Origin: Spizellomyces punctatus DAOM BR117
Taxonomy: Eukaryota; Chytridiomycota; Chytridiomycetes; Spizellomycetales; Spizellomycetaceae
Direction of reading: 5' to 3'
Length of the DNA: 64,000 bases
Assembly (NCBI RefSeq): GCF_000182565.1
Contig: NW_015971541.1
Span: 711,066 to 775,065 of the forward strand
Of the stretch, positions 34,669 to 46,400 are shown one piece after another. The notes below the pieces were generated by a model, which had not been told where the DNA came from, made no database searches, and saw nothing but the letters and a program-made list of their open reading frames with translations. Made by a program: the position numbers and the translations under genes. Position 1 is the stretch's first letter. The number at the start of each line of letters is the position of its first letter.

Positions 34669-34999
34669 ACACATTGATGGGGGTCGAAGAAAATAGGGTC
34701 CATCATAGACTTCGATACATGTAAATATTTCGTCGCCTCGTGCTCCTGAAGGAAGCTAACATCAACCCTGCAATGTTTGGCATCCTTGCCTGCGATTTTG
34801 TTCTAATGCTTACTTCAGTTGGAGCAAGGCCGCTCGTCACAGTGCATTGAAAGTATTAGGAAACGTAAGCAGATTTGTTGACCGCATGGCTGTGCCACCC
34901 ATGATTAGCCGAGGTCGATCGTTTTGCTGCGCTTGGCAGCCCAACTTTTTACTTTTGAAAATGTTGGTGTGAGTTGCTCGCAGCGCATAATACGTTTCT
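34669..34999. other. Tandem intergenic region
   Basis: 331 bases lie between HEI10 and the next plus-strand gene. An overlapping ORF (34924-35151) is an alternative frame of exon 1 of that gene. No separate gene is seen. Confidence 0.45.
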
Positions 35000-35678
35000 A
35001 TGGACCAAAGAGCTGCATTCTATTTGGCGGGTCTATCTTCAGCGCTAGCTGTTGTGCTGGTTGTCTTTGCAGCTGTATTCTTGTGGAAGCGGAGAAAAGG
35101 TTCTATCTTGGTGTCAAGGACGGCACAAGACAAGGACAAGGCGCCTCATAGGAGAAGCGTACCTTGCGAATCCACAATTCCCCTTGCAGTATGCATCGTA
35201 CTTTTACGTTCAGTTCGTGCATGTGTGGGTAGTGACCTCTCTTTTTTCATTCCCTTTTTGGTTCTAGTCGCGTACAGGCGACAAACCTGCGCATAGATCT
35301 GCATCCCTTTCCCGTCCTCAACCGGAGCAGACTGGGCTCCGCTCAGGCAAATCGGACCCTTCCACCCCAAAATCCTTTCCTGCAAGTCCCTCTTTCCGGA
35401 CGATTCTCGCGACGAGATCGTGCGAATCTCTCCTTCAACTTCCAAGTCCCGCAGTGGAGACTTGGACGTTGGACATTTTAGACGCACAGCCATCCCGATC
35501 AGACTCAACTATAAACGTCACGACAACACCGAGCCTTCCACGACGCGTGCGCCAGCAACCTACGCAAGAAAATTTAAATGATTCGGGGGTCCCACTAGAG
35601 TCGGAATCCTTGAGGGATAGTTTAGGGCAGCAGTTTGGAACGATGATAACGGCACCAACTTCCAATGGATCGAAATGA
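35000..35678 (+). CDS. Small single-pass membrane protein of unknown function
   Basis: Two exons (35000-35158 and 35268-35678) give 189 residues. A short N-terminus (MDQRAAFY) is followed by one strong helix (LAGLSSALAVVLVVFAAVFLW) and a stop-transfer patch KRRKG. This predicts an N-out/C-in signal-anchor protein. The remaining 150 residues are disordered and rich in Ser, Pro, Thr and Arg (SRPQPEQTGLRSGKSDPSTP; VTTTPSLPRRVRQQPTQENL), with several possible proline-directed phosphosites. I do not recognise a family. The frame is supported by clean splice sites and by continuous coding on both sides of the intron. Confidence 0.6.
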
Positions 35679-35986
35679 GATATTCACGGCTGTTGACAAT
35701 TTTAGATATTTAGAGAGTTGATACAAGTTTAGAGATTGTTTTATACGTAATATTTTGGAGTTTACCCCCCAGCATCCAGGCATTCAGATGACTAGTCGTT
35801 CTCCTTTTACCGACATCGTTCATGGACTGACAACGGATGTAACGGATGTGGTAGTGGTTCTACTACTGTAATTCATTCTGGATCTGGTATTCATGGCAAC
35901 AGGACACGTCATGGCCCTTCACGTCATCACAATTGACCATCTTGTTCTGCGGATCTTCCGAATTCCCACTGGTGCATATACGCAGA
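35679..35986. other. Tandem intergenic region
   Basis: 308 bases with A/T-rich 3'-UTR character near 35690-35760. No gene is seen. Confidence 0.45.
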
Positions 35987-36886
35987 ATGTCGTCGGCTAA
36001 TGGTCCCTTTTCCTCCATCCCCGTTGATGAGCGAACAATGAATCACCCATTGGGTCGCGCCTTGATAAGGCTCAAGACATACCAACCAACATTGGAAGAG
36101 CAAGAGGCCCTAAAGACAGCAAGTAGACGGGTGACTGTATATAGTACGCATGGCTAGGGCATTTTTGGCCTGTGTATTGTATTTTGAATGTTCCCGCACC
36201 TATGTTCACTCGAATTGGTTTGTTTATATTCGTGTTCTCTAGGCCTGGTAGGAGCTGGTGCAGGTGGCTTCCTCGGAAATTATCTTGGACGTAGAAGGAA
36301 TTGGAACTTTCGACCTCGTATTGCTTGCGCAGCAGGTATGTGGATATCATAATCCCTTACTTAAGAGTACTAGAACGATGTGTATGTTTCTCCTAGCTGT
36401 GGCGATCGTTGGGTTTTATACCGGCGGCTTTCTCGGGCTACGTTCGGCAGCAAAGTATCTTTACACCCTACCAAACTCACCAATGATGGATATAGTACGC
36501 CATGAAATGTAAGCTGTCCAATTTGTCAAGAAAATTGTTGTAAGACTGACGGGTGAGCCATTCAAAGCAAAAAGGAAGAATTCCGCCGAATGGGGGCGAC
36601 CCTACCTGAAGAGATACCCGATTCCGCGCAGGAACGATCAACGTACAGCGTCAACGTCTCCGGGGACTCTTCATGGGGACAAGAAGCACGTGCGTCTTGT
36701 CAGTTCTCTCATTACCAGTGTTTGCAGGTTCTAACTAGCTATGCAGCGTCGTCGCCATTTTCTGCACAACCGCAACCGGACTTTCAAACTTCAAATCCCG
36801 TTGATGCGTCGTTTCCGCGATCAAGGGAGGATTGGGAAGACGTGGGGAAGCGGCGGACCAACCAATATGGCGATGTCATTGAATAA
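35987..36886 (+). CDS. Small glycine-zipper membrane protein, possibly OCIA-like
   Basis: Five exons join in frame: from the ATG at 35987 (MSSANGPFSSIPVDERTMN) through EEQEALKTASRRVTVYS, then two hydrophobic, Gly-rich helices (LVGAGAGGFLGNYLGRRR and AVAIVGFYTGGFLGLRSAAK), LPNSPMMDIVRHEIKKEEF, and a polar tail ending KRRTNQYGDVIE at 36886. Two helices with GxxxG spacing, a charged loop between them, a 'NSPLxxxLR'-like segment after the second helix, and an N/K-x-YGD ending resemble OCIA-domain proteins (OCIAD1/2) of mitochondria and endosomes. The similarity is judged by eye and is weak. Another start is possible at 35933. Confidence 0.5.
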
Positions 36887-37135
36887 TGTCTTGAGTATAC
36901 ATGTCGACGGCGGAGTGTCGTCGATTTTATTGAATGTAGACGTTTGTGCTTGTAGCGGGACTTATCTTCCGCTTAAAAACATCTGCTGAGGTTGGGATGC
37001 TTGTGCTGGTGGCGTAAAACTTGCAAGTGCATAGTCTTATGTGTTGGCATGGCAGAGTCAGTTCATTTGCAGATACCATTCAAGTGAGAGAAATAAAATA
37101 AATGTACAGGTATTGATGTCTACAGCTCTACAGGA

Positions 37136-40100
37136 TCATGAGGTTTCTTCTTTCAGTACAGTGCCACCTCCCAGCCCCCATTCCTCCACAACCTCCTCAA
37201 TCTCTTCGCATCGTGCTCTCCACTTTTGCAAGTCCTTTCTCAATTGACTCGCTTCAGCTTCCTTCTCCATAAATCGCTTGGCCCAAACGGTCTCATCTTC
37301 ATCTTCATTCCCATCGTCTTCGGCTCCACTTCCTGCGGAAAGAGAGACAACGAGTCTTTTCACATGACCGAGACTCTGTTCAACTGCTGCGATGTGTGCT
37401 TGGGCGTTAGCATAGGCACTCTGCAGCTGACTGTGCTGAAGTGCCAGTGTATGTATGCGATGTTGCAAACTCTCGGTATGGAGGTCGTCGCCCGATTGCC
37501 GTGATGAATGGTCATTAGGAGGTCGATCAAATTTCCATATCACTCCCGCCTTTGCCAATCGTGCTTTTATAGTTTCGATTCTAGAAAACGAGAGCATGGC
37601 TTCGGTTTGTGTTTCTGCTGTGGCTGTGTGAATGGGCTGCAGGAGCGGTCCCGGTTCATGTGGTCGGTTGTGGTTTGGTGATGGTGGAATTGATGTGCGC
37701 TCGCCAACACCTGAGCCGCCGTGTTGTTGCAATAGTATTTCAATCTTCTCATGCTGCAAATCAATTACCATATGTGCCTCCTCAAGTGCATCTCGGAGTT
37801 TGGTGGCCTCCGAAACCAATCCTGCGACGGCCCTCTCCAGATTCCCGTTTTCCCATTCTCGCGCCAAGACAGGGGTGCTGGCCGACGCCATGTTTCCGTT
37901 CTCAAGCGCATCAACCGGCCTAGCAATCCTCCAGAGCCGTTCTAATATGTCCACCACTGCATCAAGGTCAGTCCGTGCTCTTGAGGCTTCCCCTTTCAAA
38001 ACCTCTTCCCTTGCCTTCCATAGTTCCCGTTCCCTTTCCATACTCTCTCGGACGCTTTTCATTTCTGCTTCCATTTCCACGTACTTGGTCTCGGCCCTCT
38101 CCGCTTCCCATGTAGCCAATTTATTCTTCTCCACTTCAGCCTTCCGTCTTTCACAATCTGCCTGCAGATCTTGCACTTCCGCGGCCAGTTCGTCACAACG
38201 ACGCTGTAATGTTTCGATGGCCTCTCGTGCTGAGGGAGTAGACGCGGTTCGAAGCAGCAATGTTCCGATATCGGCTTGAGAAAGCCGGAGACGATCCAGT
38301 TCGCTGCGAAGTATCGCGTGTTCCTCTTGAAGAGTACCGAGTTGCCGCAAGGTGTCAGTATGTGTTTCAAATAGTGCTGCGTAGTCGCTTCGAACGTCGG
38401 TGCTCGAGGCCAGGCTAGCAGCTGATGTTGGCACCGTGCTCAACAGAGGAGTTCCAGAATGTACCGTACCGGGAGCTAAATTTGTGTCGACTCGTAGATT
38501 ACCCCAACCAACCGCAATTGAGGATGATGAGGAATGCTCCTTTTCGGTAGAGCATGCTTTATCGGCTGCAGTTATTAATGCGTCTTCATGGGTAGTCTCC
38601 CATCTTCTTCGCTCGTCCATCACTGCCTTTCTGACGCGAGCATCCATTTCAGCTTCCATCGCTGCCATCCGGGATTCAATATCACTTCTCATGCGTTCAC
38701 GATATTTTTCAACGGCCACTTTCACATGCTCCTCCATTGTTGAACGCATCTCATGCGCTTGCTTTGCGCTGTTTTCTTCAGCCACCTTCACTTGTATGCG
38801 GGCAACCTGTAATTCGCTGCGAATTCGTTCGTATTCCGTCTCCATATCAGCCACTCGAGTCTCAGCTTCAGCTCGAATGGCCTCTTCCGCCCGCGCATGC
38901 TCTTCGGCGATGCTCCGCAACTTTTCCTCAAATTCACTACGAAGTGCCTCTTTAGTTTGGTCCCGAAGGCGTTGAAGAGCCTCCTGGACCCTTTGCTCAA
39001 CTTGACGGTTTGCCTCGTCTTCCAACCGCTGCCGCTCTTCCTTTACTGCAATACGTACATGCTCCTCCACTTGTCGCTGTCGGTTCTCAGCATCTGTATC
39101 TTCTTGCATATCGTCGATTGGCTTATTGACCTCCAATTCAAGCCGGTTGCTCTCTAATTCGTTCATCAGCTGATGCTTGTCATTCTCCAGAACACGGATC
39201 CTCACTTCCATTTCTTTTGCCTGCTCTATGGCGCGTGCCCGCCGTGCATTGGCAACTTTGACGTCTTCCTGAACGGTTTGAAGCGTAGCAGCAGTATTCG
39301 CCTGTTCTTGCCGCGCAATTTGAAGACGAGCGGTGAGATCCTCGGCCTCTTTCTTGAGCGCTTCAATGCATTCATCACGTTGTATCGCTTCCTGCAAGTC
39401 TAATTTCGTGGCAGGCCTAGGTGCTGCAAAGCCACCTTCATTTGAAAGTGATGAGTGAGTTTGCTGGTGGGATACCAATTGTTGACTCAAACGTCTCTTT
39501 TCCTGATCTGATGCGACCAGCCGGACCTGCTCCTCAACTAGCGCGGCTTGAACGTCAGTGACCACTCTCACAAGCCGATCGTTCTCAATATTGGCTTTCC
39601 GAAGATCTGAGCGTGTTTTTTCTAATTCTATCTGCAACGACGCAGGTTGCATTTCCAAACCGTCACTTTTCACTTCTTCGTGATGGCCTGAAGATCCAAG
39701 ATCCGACGACAAAGGAGTCAAGGATTCGTTCGGAACAGTGGTGGAAATCTTTTGTTCTACACTTGACACATTGGGAAAACCTCCTGGTAAGGCATGTTCA
39801 CTCTCTACTTTTTGCATCTGTGCAAACCCATCCTCACTCTCGGAACAGACTTCATCCCCTCTCACGGTTAAATTGCCAGAAGATGTCGTGCTGGAAGGCA
39901 AAGCCAAGAGATGGGGCTGTGTTGTGTAAGTTGTACGAGAGGCGGTTTCCGAGGATGGCCGTCCTTCAGCCGGCACTGCTGTTTGTTCATCGTTGGTGGA
40001 CGACCGGGGAGACGAAGCATCGCCGCGCTTTGCAAGCTTGGTAGCTTGGAATCGTCTGAGCTACACGGTACATATTAGAACAGGCATTAGATTATACCTA

Positions 40101-40220
40101 CTGGAACTGCAACTGCTAACTGGCTTCCTTGCATGGATTTAGCTGGCCATGTCCAAGTTCGTTTCTTACCTTCTTTCTAGCAGCTTCAACCTTTTTTGCT
40201 CGCTCAGTATCGTCTGTCAT
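37136..40220 (-). CDS. Long coiled-coil protein, GM130/golgin-like N-terminus
   Basis: Two exons (40170-40220 and 37136-40060) encode 991 residues. The N-terminus MTDDTERAKKVEAARKK-LRRFQATKLAKRG resembles the p115-binding start of GM130 (GOLGA2). A Ser/Thr-rich stretch follows, then near-continuous heptad repeats from about residue 130 to 540 and again from about 580 to 980 (ARQEQANTAATLQTVQEDVK; EEKLRSIAEEHARAEEAIRA; LQHRIHTLALQHSQLQSAYA). Golgins tether vesicles at the cis-Golgi. Coiled coils resemble one another by composition, so the identity rests mainly on the first 25 residues. The protein ends in an acidic segment (EDDGNEDEDE) and a short coiled coil. Confidence 0.62.
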
Positions 40221-40433
40221 TTGAATTGGGGAATCTTCGCTACCTGTGATACTCTGCCATCAGCTAGGTGCATTTAAGGAAAACGGCGTTCATCTCAGCG
40301 TACGCGCGAGATCTCTCGTGAACGGTTTCAGTCTGATCACATGACCGTCATATCATGAAAATAAACAAACATGCCTTAACAAGATCTTAAATTAATTCTC
40401 TAAGCTCACATGACTATCTATTCTATAATTTCA

Positions 40434-42090
40434 CTAATAGCTACCACGTCCCAAGACTGCAACCGCAGACGCAGAAAAGATCCCGCCATTCCCGTAGACC
40501 AGGGCCCTCCGAGCATTCCTTACCTGCCGCTGGGGACCTGCCCGGTTGGTGAGCTGATCGTACGCCTCAATAATATTGTACCTACACACATATATGAGAT
40601 TTTTTGATAGGAATAAGTTTTCTCAGCACACTTACATGGCAGGTACCTCCCACGGGGCACCGAAAGCTAGCAGACCACCATGGGTATTAATCGGGAAGAC
40701 ATCCTGTGGCTTGAAGCCGTCGGGATCTCTTTCAAGACCCTTGACGATTTGGTAATACTTTTCTTCTACGAACGATCCACCATGACCTTTGGGCGCCAAA
40801 CCAACAGCCTCAATCGCTCGAATTAGGCAGATTGGGAAGCAATCATATCTACAGTAGATGTCGGTAATGGTGAGTCAAGCAGTTACAGTAGAGGGCACTA
40901 CGAGGCCCGAGGCAAAATTTGATATCTTACAATCCAAAGAAATCAATGTCCCGAACGCCAACCTGGGCCTCATCATAGGCAACTCCGGCGGCTTCCTCGC
41001 ATGAAAACATCTGTTCGCTCATGTCTTCGATACGTTTCGGTGGGAAGAGTGGACCAGACGCTTCTCCCCCACCTACAACCACAACGCCAGTGTTTCGGGA
41101 TAATCCTTTGCGCTCCAAAAAACTAGAGCTAGCAAGGATGATCGCCGCTCCACCATCAGCCCGACGGGCGCATTCAAGAACGCTAGTGACAGGCGCAACA
41201 TGCCGTGCAGACAGTATTTCCGTGATGGTGCGGGGAGTATGAGTGAGCGCAGAGGGATGGCGGGAAGCCATTATGGACATTAAAGCCGAACTGAAGGTAA
41301 TGTGCCAGAGTCAGCAATAATAGCACAATCTGATTTCAAATAGAACATACCAGGCTGCTAATTGTTCTCTAGTTGTTCCGAAATTCTTCATCTGGTATTG
41401 GGCAACTCTGTCGTAACCAGAAGGAATAACTGGTGAGGGAAGTTCCGCCTCCGGGTGATTGCATGTTTGATCCGCTCTCTTCAAGAATTCTTCCCCGGAC
41501 AGATTCTTCACTGCATCGCCTATTGAAACGCTAGTGTCGGCATAGATAGTGCCGATAGAAATGAAAAAAACACCTACCCGCCACAACCGCCACAAGATCT
41601 GCTCCTTCCATTTGAATCATACGCTTGGCTTCCAGCTTTCCCACATATACAAAGTCAGGCTCTTGTAATTGGGTAATGGTTATAGTATTCTGTAGCTACC
41701 AACGTACCAAGCCAGTAACAGGGCCCGCCCCTCCAGTGTCCACAGTTCTCACGATAATACTCTTGCCAGGAAGAAGCCCGATTTGCGTGGCAAGATAATG
41801 TGCTTCCTAAGAACGGTCGTCAAGCCAGGAATTAATTATTATAATTTATAGCTTTGCTAAATTACCATAAAATGAGTGTCAGCCAAGGAAGGCACGGCAA
41901 TAAGGCCATTCAAATCCTTCAAGCTGACTCCGGCATTATCAAGAGCGAGGCGGAGTGCTTGCTGCATAAGAGCAGAAGGCGATACTTTCTGGCCAGCGAG
42001 GACGGCATGTTTGGCTGGCGACCTCGGGTTGAGAGGAGTTATTCCAGTTCCAATTATTCTCACAGACTTCGGGATCCGTATCGGAGGCAT
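40434..42090 (-). CDS. Thiolase-family protein (acetyl-CoA acetyltransferase / SCP2 type)
   Basis: About six exons run from 42090 to the stop at 40434. The start MPPIRIPKSVRIIGTGITPL is followed by LMQQALRLALDNAGVSLKDL, then HYLATQIGLLPGKSIIVRTV, VLECARRADGGAAIILASSS, IDFFGLYDCFPICLIRAIEA, KPQDVFPINTHGGLLAFGAP and the closing LVYGNGGIFSASAVAVLG. The NTHGG and GNGG motifs are those of the thiolase-like SCP2-type group. Members act on acyl-CoA, but this subgroup often lacks the nucleophile Cys: the position around TVDTGGAGPVTGL has no Cys, so condensing activity is doubtful. It may be a lipid-binding or degenerate thiolase. No clear peroxisomal SKL ending is present (the end is GRGSY). Confidence 0.78.
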
Positions 42091-43429
42091 GACAGAACAA
42101 TGGTCGTTAACACTGTGCTAGACTCCGATGTCCGCTGGTCCTTCACATGCAAAGTGGCTTGATGCAGTCACGTAAGCAATCGGACCATTACTTCTAGTTT
42201 GCATTGAGTCGGTCATGGTCCACCTTAGGCACCGTTTATTTTGGATAAAGGGCCTCATCATTCTTGGCAGTTTGATTTTCGTCTAACACTTACCTTCGCA
42301 TTTGTCCTAACTCCCTAAGTGCAGTCCTATTCTAATTTTATGGGATCCGTGCCAGCATTTTCACAAATAGATATCAGTCCAGGCTACTGGGATTCATCAG
42401 CTATTTCCAATCGCAATGTACAACCTGTCGTCCCAAGTATCAAGTTCAGTTCCGGTATGAAGTAAAAATGTAGGCAAAAGACCGCTTGACAAGAACCATA
42501 ATTGAAAGGCGATAAGACTTTCATCGTAGGAGGAACTACCCACGAGCACATGCTACCACCAGATTAATAGTCGCAAGACCATTAGCGACAATGGCAGGTG
42601 CCCTATTCCAATTGTGCCGTCGAATTGTGAATATAGGCAAAAAGTTGCATTGTGTTATTCCGCAAGTCAGTCGACGTTCAAAGATGACACGTCTCCATGA
42701 AGAGACGGGTCGCTTATTCTCATTCGATTTCGTCGAAGCTTTCTGGAGATAGATACGAGATAGGTAGGGGCATGATGCTGTGGAAATGGCGACTAATTGG
42801 CAGAATTTGAGGTACATATAGAACGGAAAGAGCATCGGAAGCAACATGAATTCTAGTTTCACCCTAATAGAATGCATCTATATGCAAATCACATGTCTGG
42901 CGAGTGATGGATGCATGACTACCCTTGTGGAGCACTTATTTGACCGAATGCTGGTCAGACATAGCAGCTGATAGCAGAACTATTTTTTAGGGACAGTGAT
43001 AATTACATAGCCGAAGCACTGAAGCACAGTTCCTTCGTCTCAACAAAAGGAGCATAGAAAATTCAGCTATCGTCCTGTCGAAGCACACATCCGTACAGAT
43101 CCGTGAGGAGCGAAAATTCGTCTTTTTAGGAGGATCCTGATTACTTTCTGATTTTCTAGCGGCAGATCCCCACTGAAGATGCTCTAATTCATATGCTCAA
43201 AGGCACTCTTTCCGTTCAAGGCGCCGTGTGATGGGGGTGACAACAAGGGATTCCCCGTCCGTGGCTAACGCGCCTTGAGGCGCAGCTCATTCACGTAAGC
43301 ACGGCGGAATGTCGGTTGGCAGGTGAACAAATATTGATCGCTAGCTATTAAGAGGTTCGTCTTCTTGCAGCCCAAACGAGTTAATATGAAGGAGAACACT
43401 GACAGTATTTAGAAAGATGCCAGAAGCCA
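42091..43429. other. Long divergent intergenic region
   Basis: 1339 bases lie between the thiolase start and the giant RhoGEF start. The only ORF over 100 codons (42536-42877, minus, 113 codons) shows no domain and no good start context, so I do not call it. The stretch is the largest gene-poor gap besides 58.7-59.7 kb and presumably holds the RhoGEF promoter and 5' UTR. Confidence 0.5.
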
Positions 43430-43449
43430 ATGGACGATCCAATAGATAA
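43386..43449 (+). promoter_or_regulatory. Two upstream ORFs at the giant RhoGEF start
   Basis: ATGs at 43386 (8 codons, stop at 43412) and 43417 (10 codons, stop at 43449) precede the CDS ATG at 43430. The second overlaps it in another frame. They could lower initiation on the main ORF. Alternatively CTGAC...ATTTAG at 43400-43411 is a splice acceptor that removes the first uORF from the mRNA. Confidence 0.35.
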
Positions 43450-46400
43450 TTCCGAAGAGAACCCCGAACAAAGAACTGTTATCGTGGGGCAACATTCTCA
43501 CGACACGAACAGTGCGCCATCCGAATCAACAACTGTTGAATCAACCCCGAGCATCCCACCAACAGATTCGACAGCTGAGAATATTGATGTCGAACACAAA
43601 GAGACAGAAGCTCCGCTATCAAACACAACTATCCTACGACGGATTGAAGCTGAGTCTGCACCTAGCAACGCAACTCTCGACAATGAAGGCAGCGAAAAGC
43701 CAAAACGACATGGACGATCTCGATCGACCTCTGTAACATTCCAGATTGACAGTTCAACTGCGGCTGGAAGGAAGGGGAGACCGCGGACGAAATCTGATAC
43801 CACAGTAAAATCCAAGAGTTCGAACGGTCTCGTCTCACCGCCTTCTATTATCTCCGAAAGCACGTTAAAAGTTCCGATTTTTGATGGAAGACATACCAAT
43901 GATAATCCAATAGCCTCAGCTAGTGGAGTAACAGACAATGAGGGTGAAGTTGAAAGCACGAAAATCGATAGAGTGGCACCTGAAGAGAACAATGTGGAGC
44001 CTGATGCAACTGCAGAGCTGGCCGAATCACCAGGCACGTCTGATGAAGTTCCTAGTGCGATAAATGGTCCGAAGCATTCCCTGCTGCCATCTCCCGTAAG
44101 TGGAGAGAAAGTAAAAAAAGGGCGCTCACATACTCTAGCACACTCATCACTTCATCGATCTCACTCTGATGCCGGAAAACGATCGTCCACGAGAACGATT
44201 GACAAGGCACGAAGGCCTGCTTCCGAAGTTAGGTCAGAAAAGAAAGTGTCTAGCAGCACTTTTGGTGTCCTTATAGTCGAGCCTGTAGGGCCTGACTCAA
44301 CAGAAGGCGGTGTCGAGGTACCACAAGGGGGTACCAGCAATGCGACTCCTGCGTCTGGAGTTGCATCGCGTTTTGCAGAACATAATACTCGCGGCAACGA
44401 GATAAACCGCATTTCCGTGGCAACCACAGAGTCGGATAACACGACCGAACGACGTCCTAGTAGTGTTACCCGACCACGTCGAGTGTCTTTCGCAGAGAGC
44501 GCTATTGCGCCCTCCGAAGAGAACCTTTCCAGTAGTTGTGAATCAATGGGCTCCGAAAAAGATGCTCAGGAGATAGGTTCTCCGGAAACTATTATATCGG
44601 AAGATGACCATGAAGTACCAGAGGTGAACGTTGAAGTACCACCTGCCCTCGATGACGCGCCAGACTCCCAACGGTTACCCGAGAATGAAACATCAGCTCA
44701 TGAATCTGACAACAGTGTGGCAAGTAACTCAACACCTCTTCAGGTGCCGGATGTTATCGAAGACCCCCCGACCTCGAGTCTTATGGAAACCCCGCAACTC
44801 AGGCCGTCCGAGCTGGCACCTGGGACTACGCTTCGGGTTCTCGTTGCGCATCAGGCATCAGACGCTGAGGAACTGGAACTGGAGGCAGGAGATCTCGTCG
44901 AGCTGGACCTTACTCCTGGATCAGATTCAGAGTATTGGTGGTATGGGACGAACCGCTCATGGGGTCCAAATAATGGACAGCAGGGATTTTTCCCTGCCGA
45001 ATGCGTGAAGGTAGAAACATGGGAGGGCTCTCGTGAGATATCACACGACGCGCCTTCCATAGTAATTGCCAGTAATGGGATATCAGATATCCCAGTAGAG
45101 GTTGCTGTTCCATCGGAGCCCTCCATATACGGAGAAGTAGAGCAATCGGTAGAAGACGAGGAAAAACAATGTGTGATACCGACTCGTGTTCCTCCGGGAA
45201 CTAAAGTAACGGTAACTCACGTATATGAACGGACAAAAGCTGATGAGCTAGACCTGACCCTCGGCGAAACAATTGTCGTGATGGAGGCTCCGGAAGGTGG
45301 TTGGTGGAGGGGAATGAAAAACCTGGGCGGCAAAGAAGCGCAATCTGGATGGTTTCCTGCAACTATGATCAGAGTTGATGAGGATGAGCTGAGCGATAAA
45401 CAAATGCAGGCAGGAGGCCTGCAGAGCGCCGGGGCTTCGGCGATGCAACTTCCTACGAACGATTCTCCCAAGCGAAAGTCATGGTATAAGCGATTGGTTG
45501 TCAAAAGATCAGCAACATCCAACAACAATAATAGTAGTAGTACTAATGACCGCAGTACAAAAAAGAACCGCAACCGATCCCTATCAGCCCCGCCCCCAAA
45601 TGCCAGTACCGGGGGGCTGACTGTTGACTATGACTATTCTATGATGAACCGATCCGCAGAGGTATTGGGACTAGAATCAGTGATGGAAGGTGTCGGCGAA
45701 AGCGAGCTACAATTAAGTTGCAGTACCAATGACATTGGAGCTGTTCCGCATAGTGCTCCGGTGATCGTTGAGCCCCGTCATCAGCGTTCGCGAAGTGCAC
45801 CGCCTGTCTCCATAGACTCCAGCCCTAAACAGCCTACCTCGCCAACGGCCGAGATTCCGACTTTCATGTTAACGGACTTCGATCAGCCCTCACTCACCCA
45901 ATCACCTCCACAGCATGATTCTTTCATCCCAAGTAAAGACATCGACGTCACAGACCTTCTGCCATCCCTTGCAATCGTACCACCTCCTCAAAACGTACGA
46001 TTGTCGGCTCTAATCAGCGACGAAGCCATCGGTAAATCAATACGGTGGCAAGACCGCTTAGCAGATACGGTGCTCCAGCAAATGACGCAAAAAGAGAAAC
46101 AGCGAATGACGGCCATTTTTGAGCTCCTAACAACGGAGAGGGATTACGTACGAGATCTAAAAATCATCATTGAAGTTAGTAGCTCTGGACAGTGTATGTT
46201 TTAGAGAGTCGACCCAAGCTCACTACCTTTCGGAATGATAGATCTTCAAAAAGCCCATGGCCGAGCGAAAAATCGTGAATGCAAAAATCATAGACTCGAT
46301 TTTTTCCAACATCGAGGAGCTGCTGGCAGTTAGTCAGGTAACATATCGGGCAGTCCTGTCTCTATGTTCTGATTATTGCTTACCAACTTCACCAACCTTG

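Noticed and set aside
38400-38975. Long plus-strand ORF (191 codons) under the golgin-like gene
   Set aside because: Ser/Ala/Arg-rich shadow of the coiled-coil coding strand.
42536-42877. 113-codon minus-strand ORF between thiolase and RhoGEF
   Set aside because: No domain, no supporting splice partners, weak start; left uncalled.
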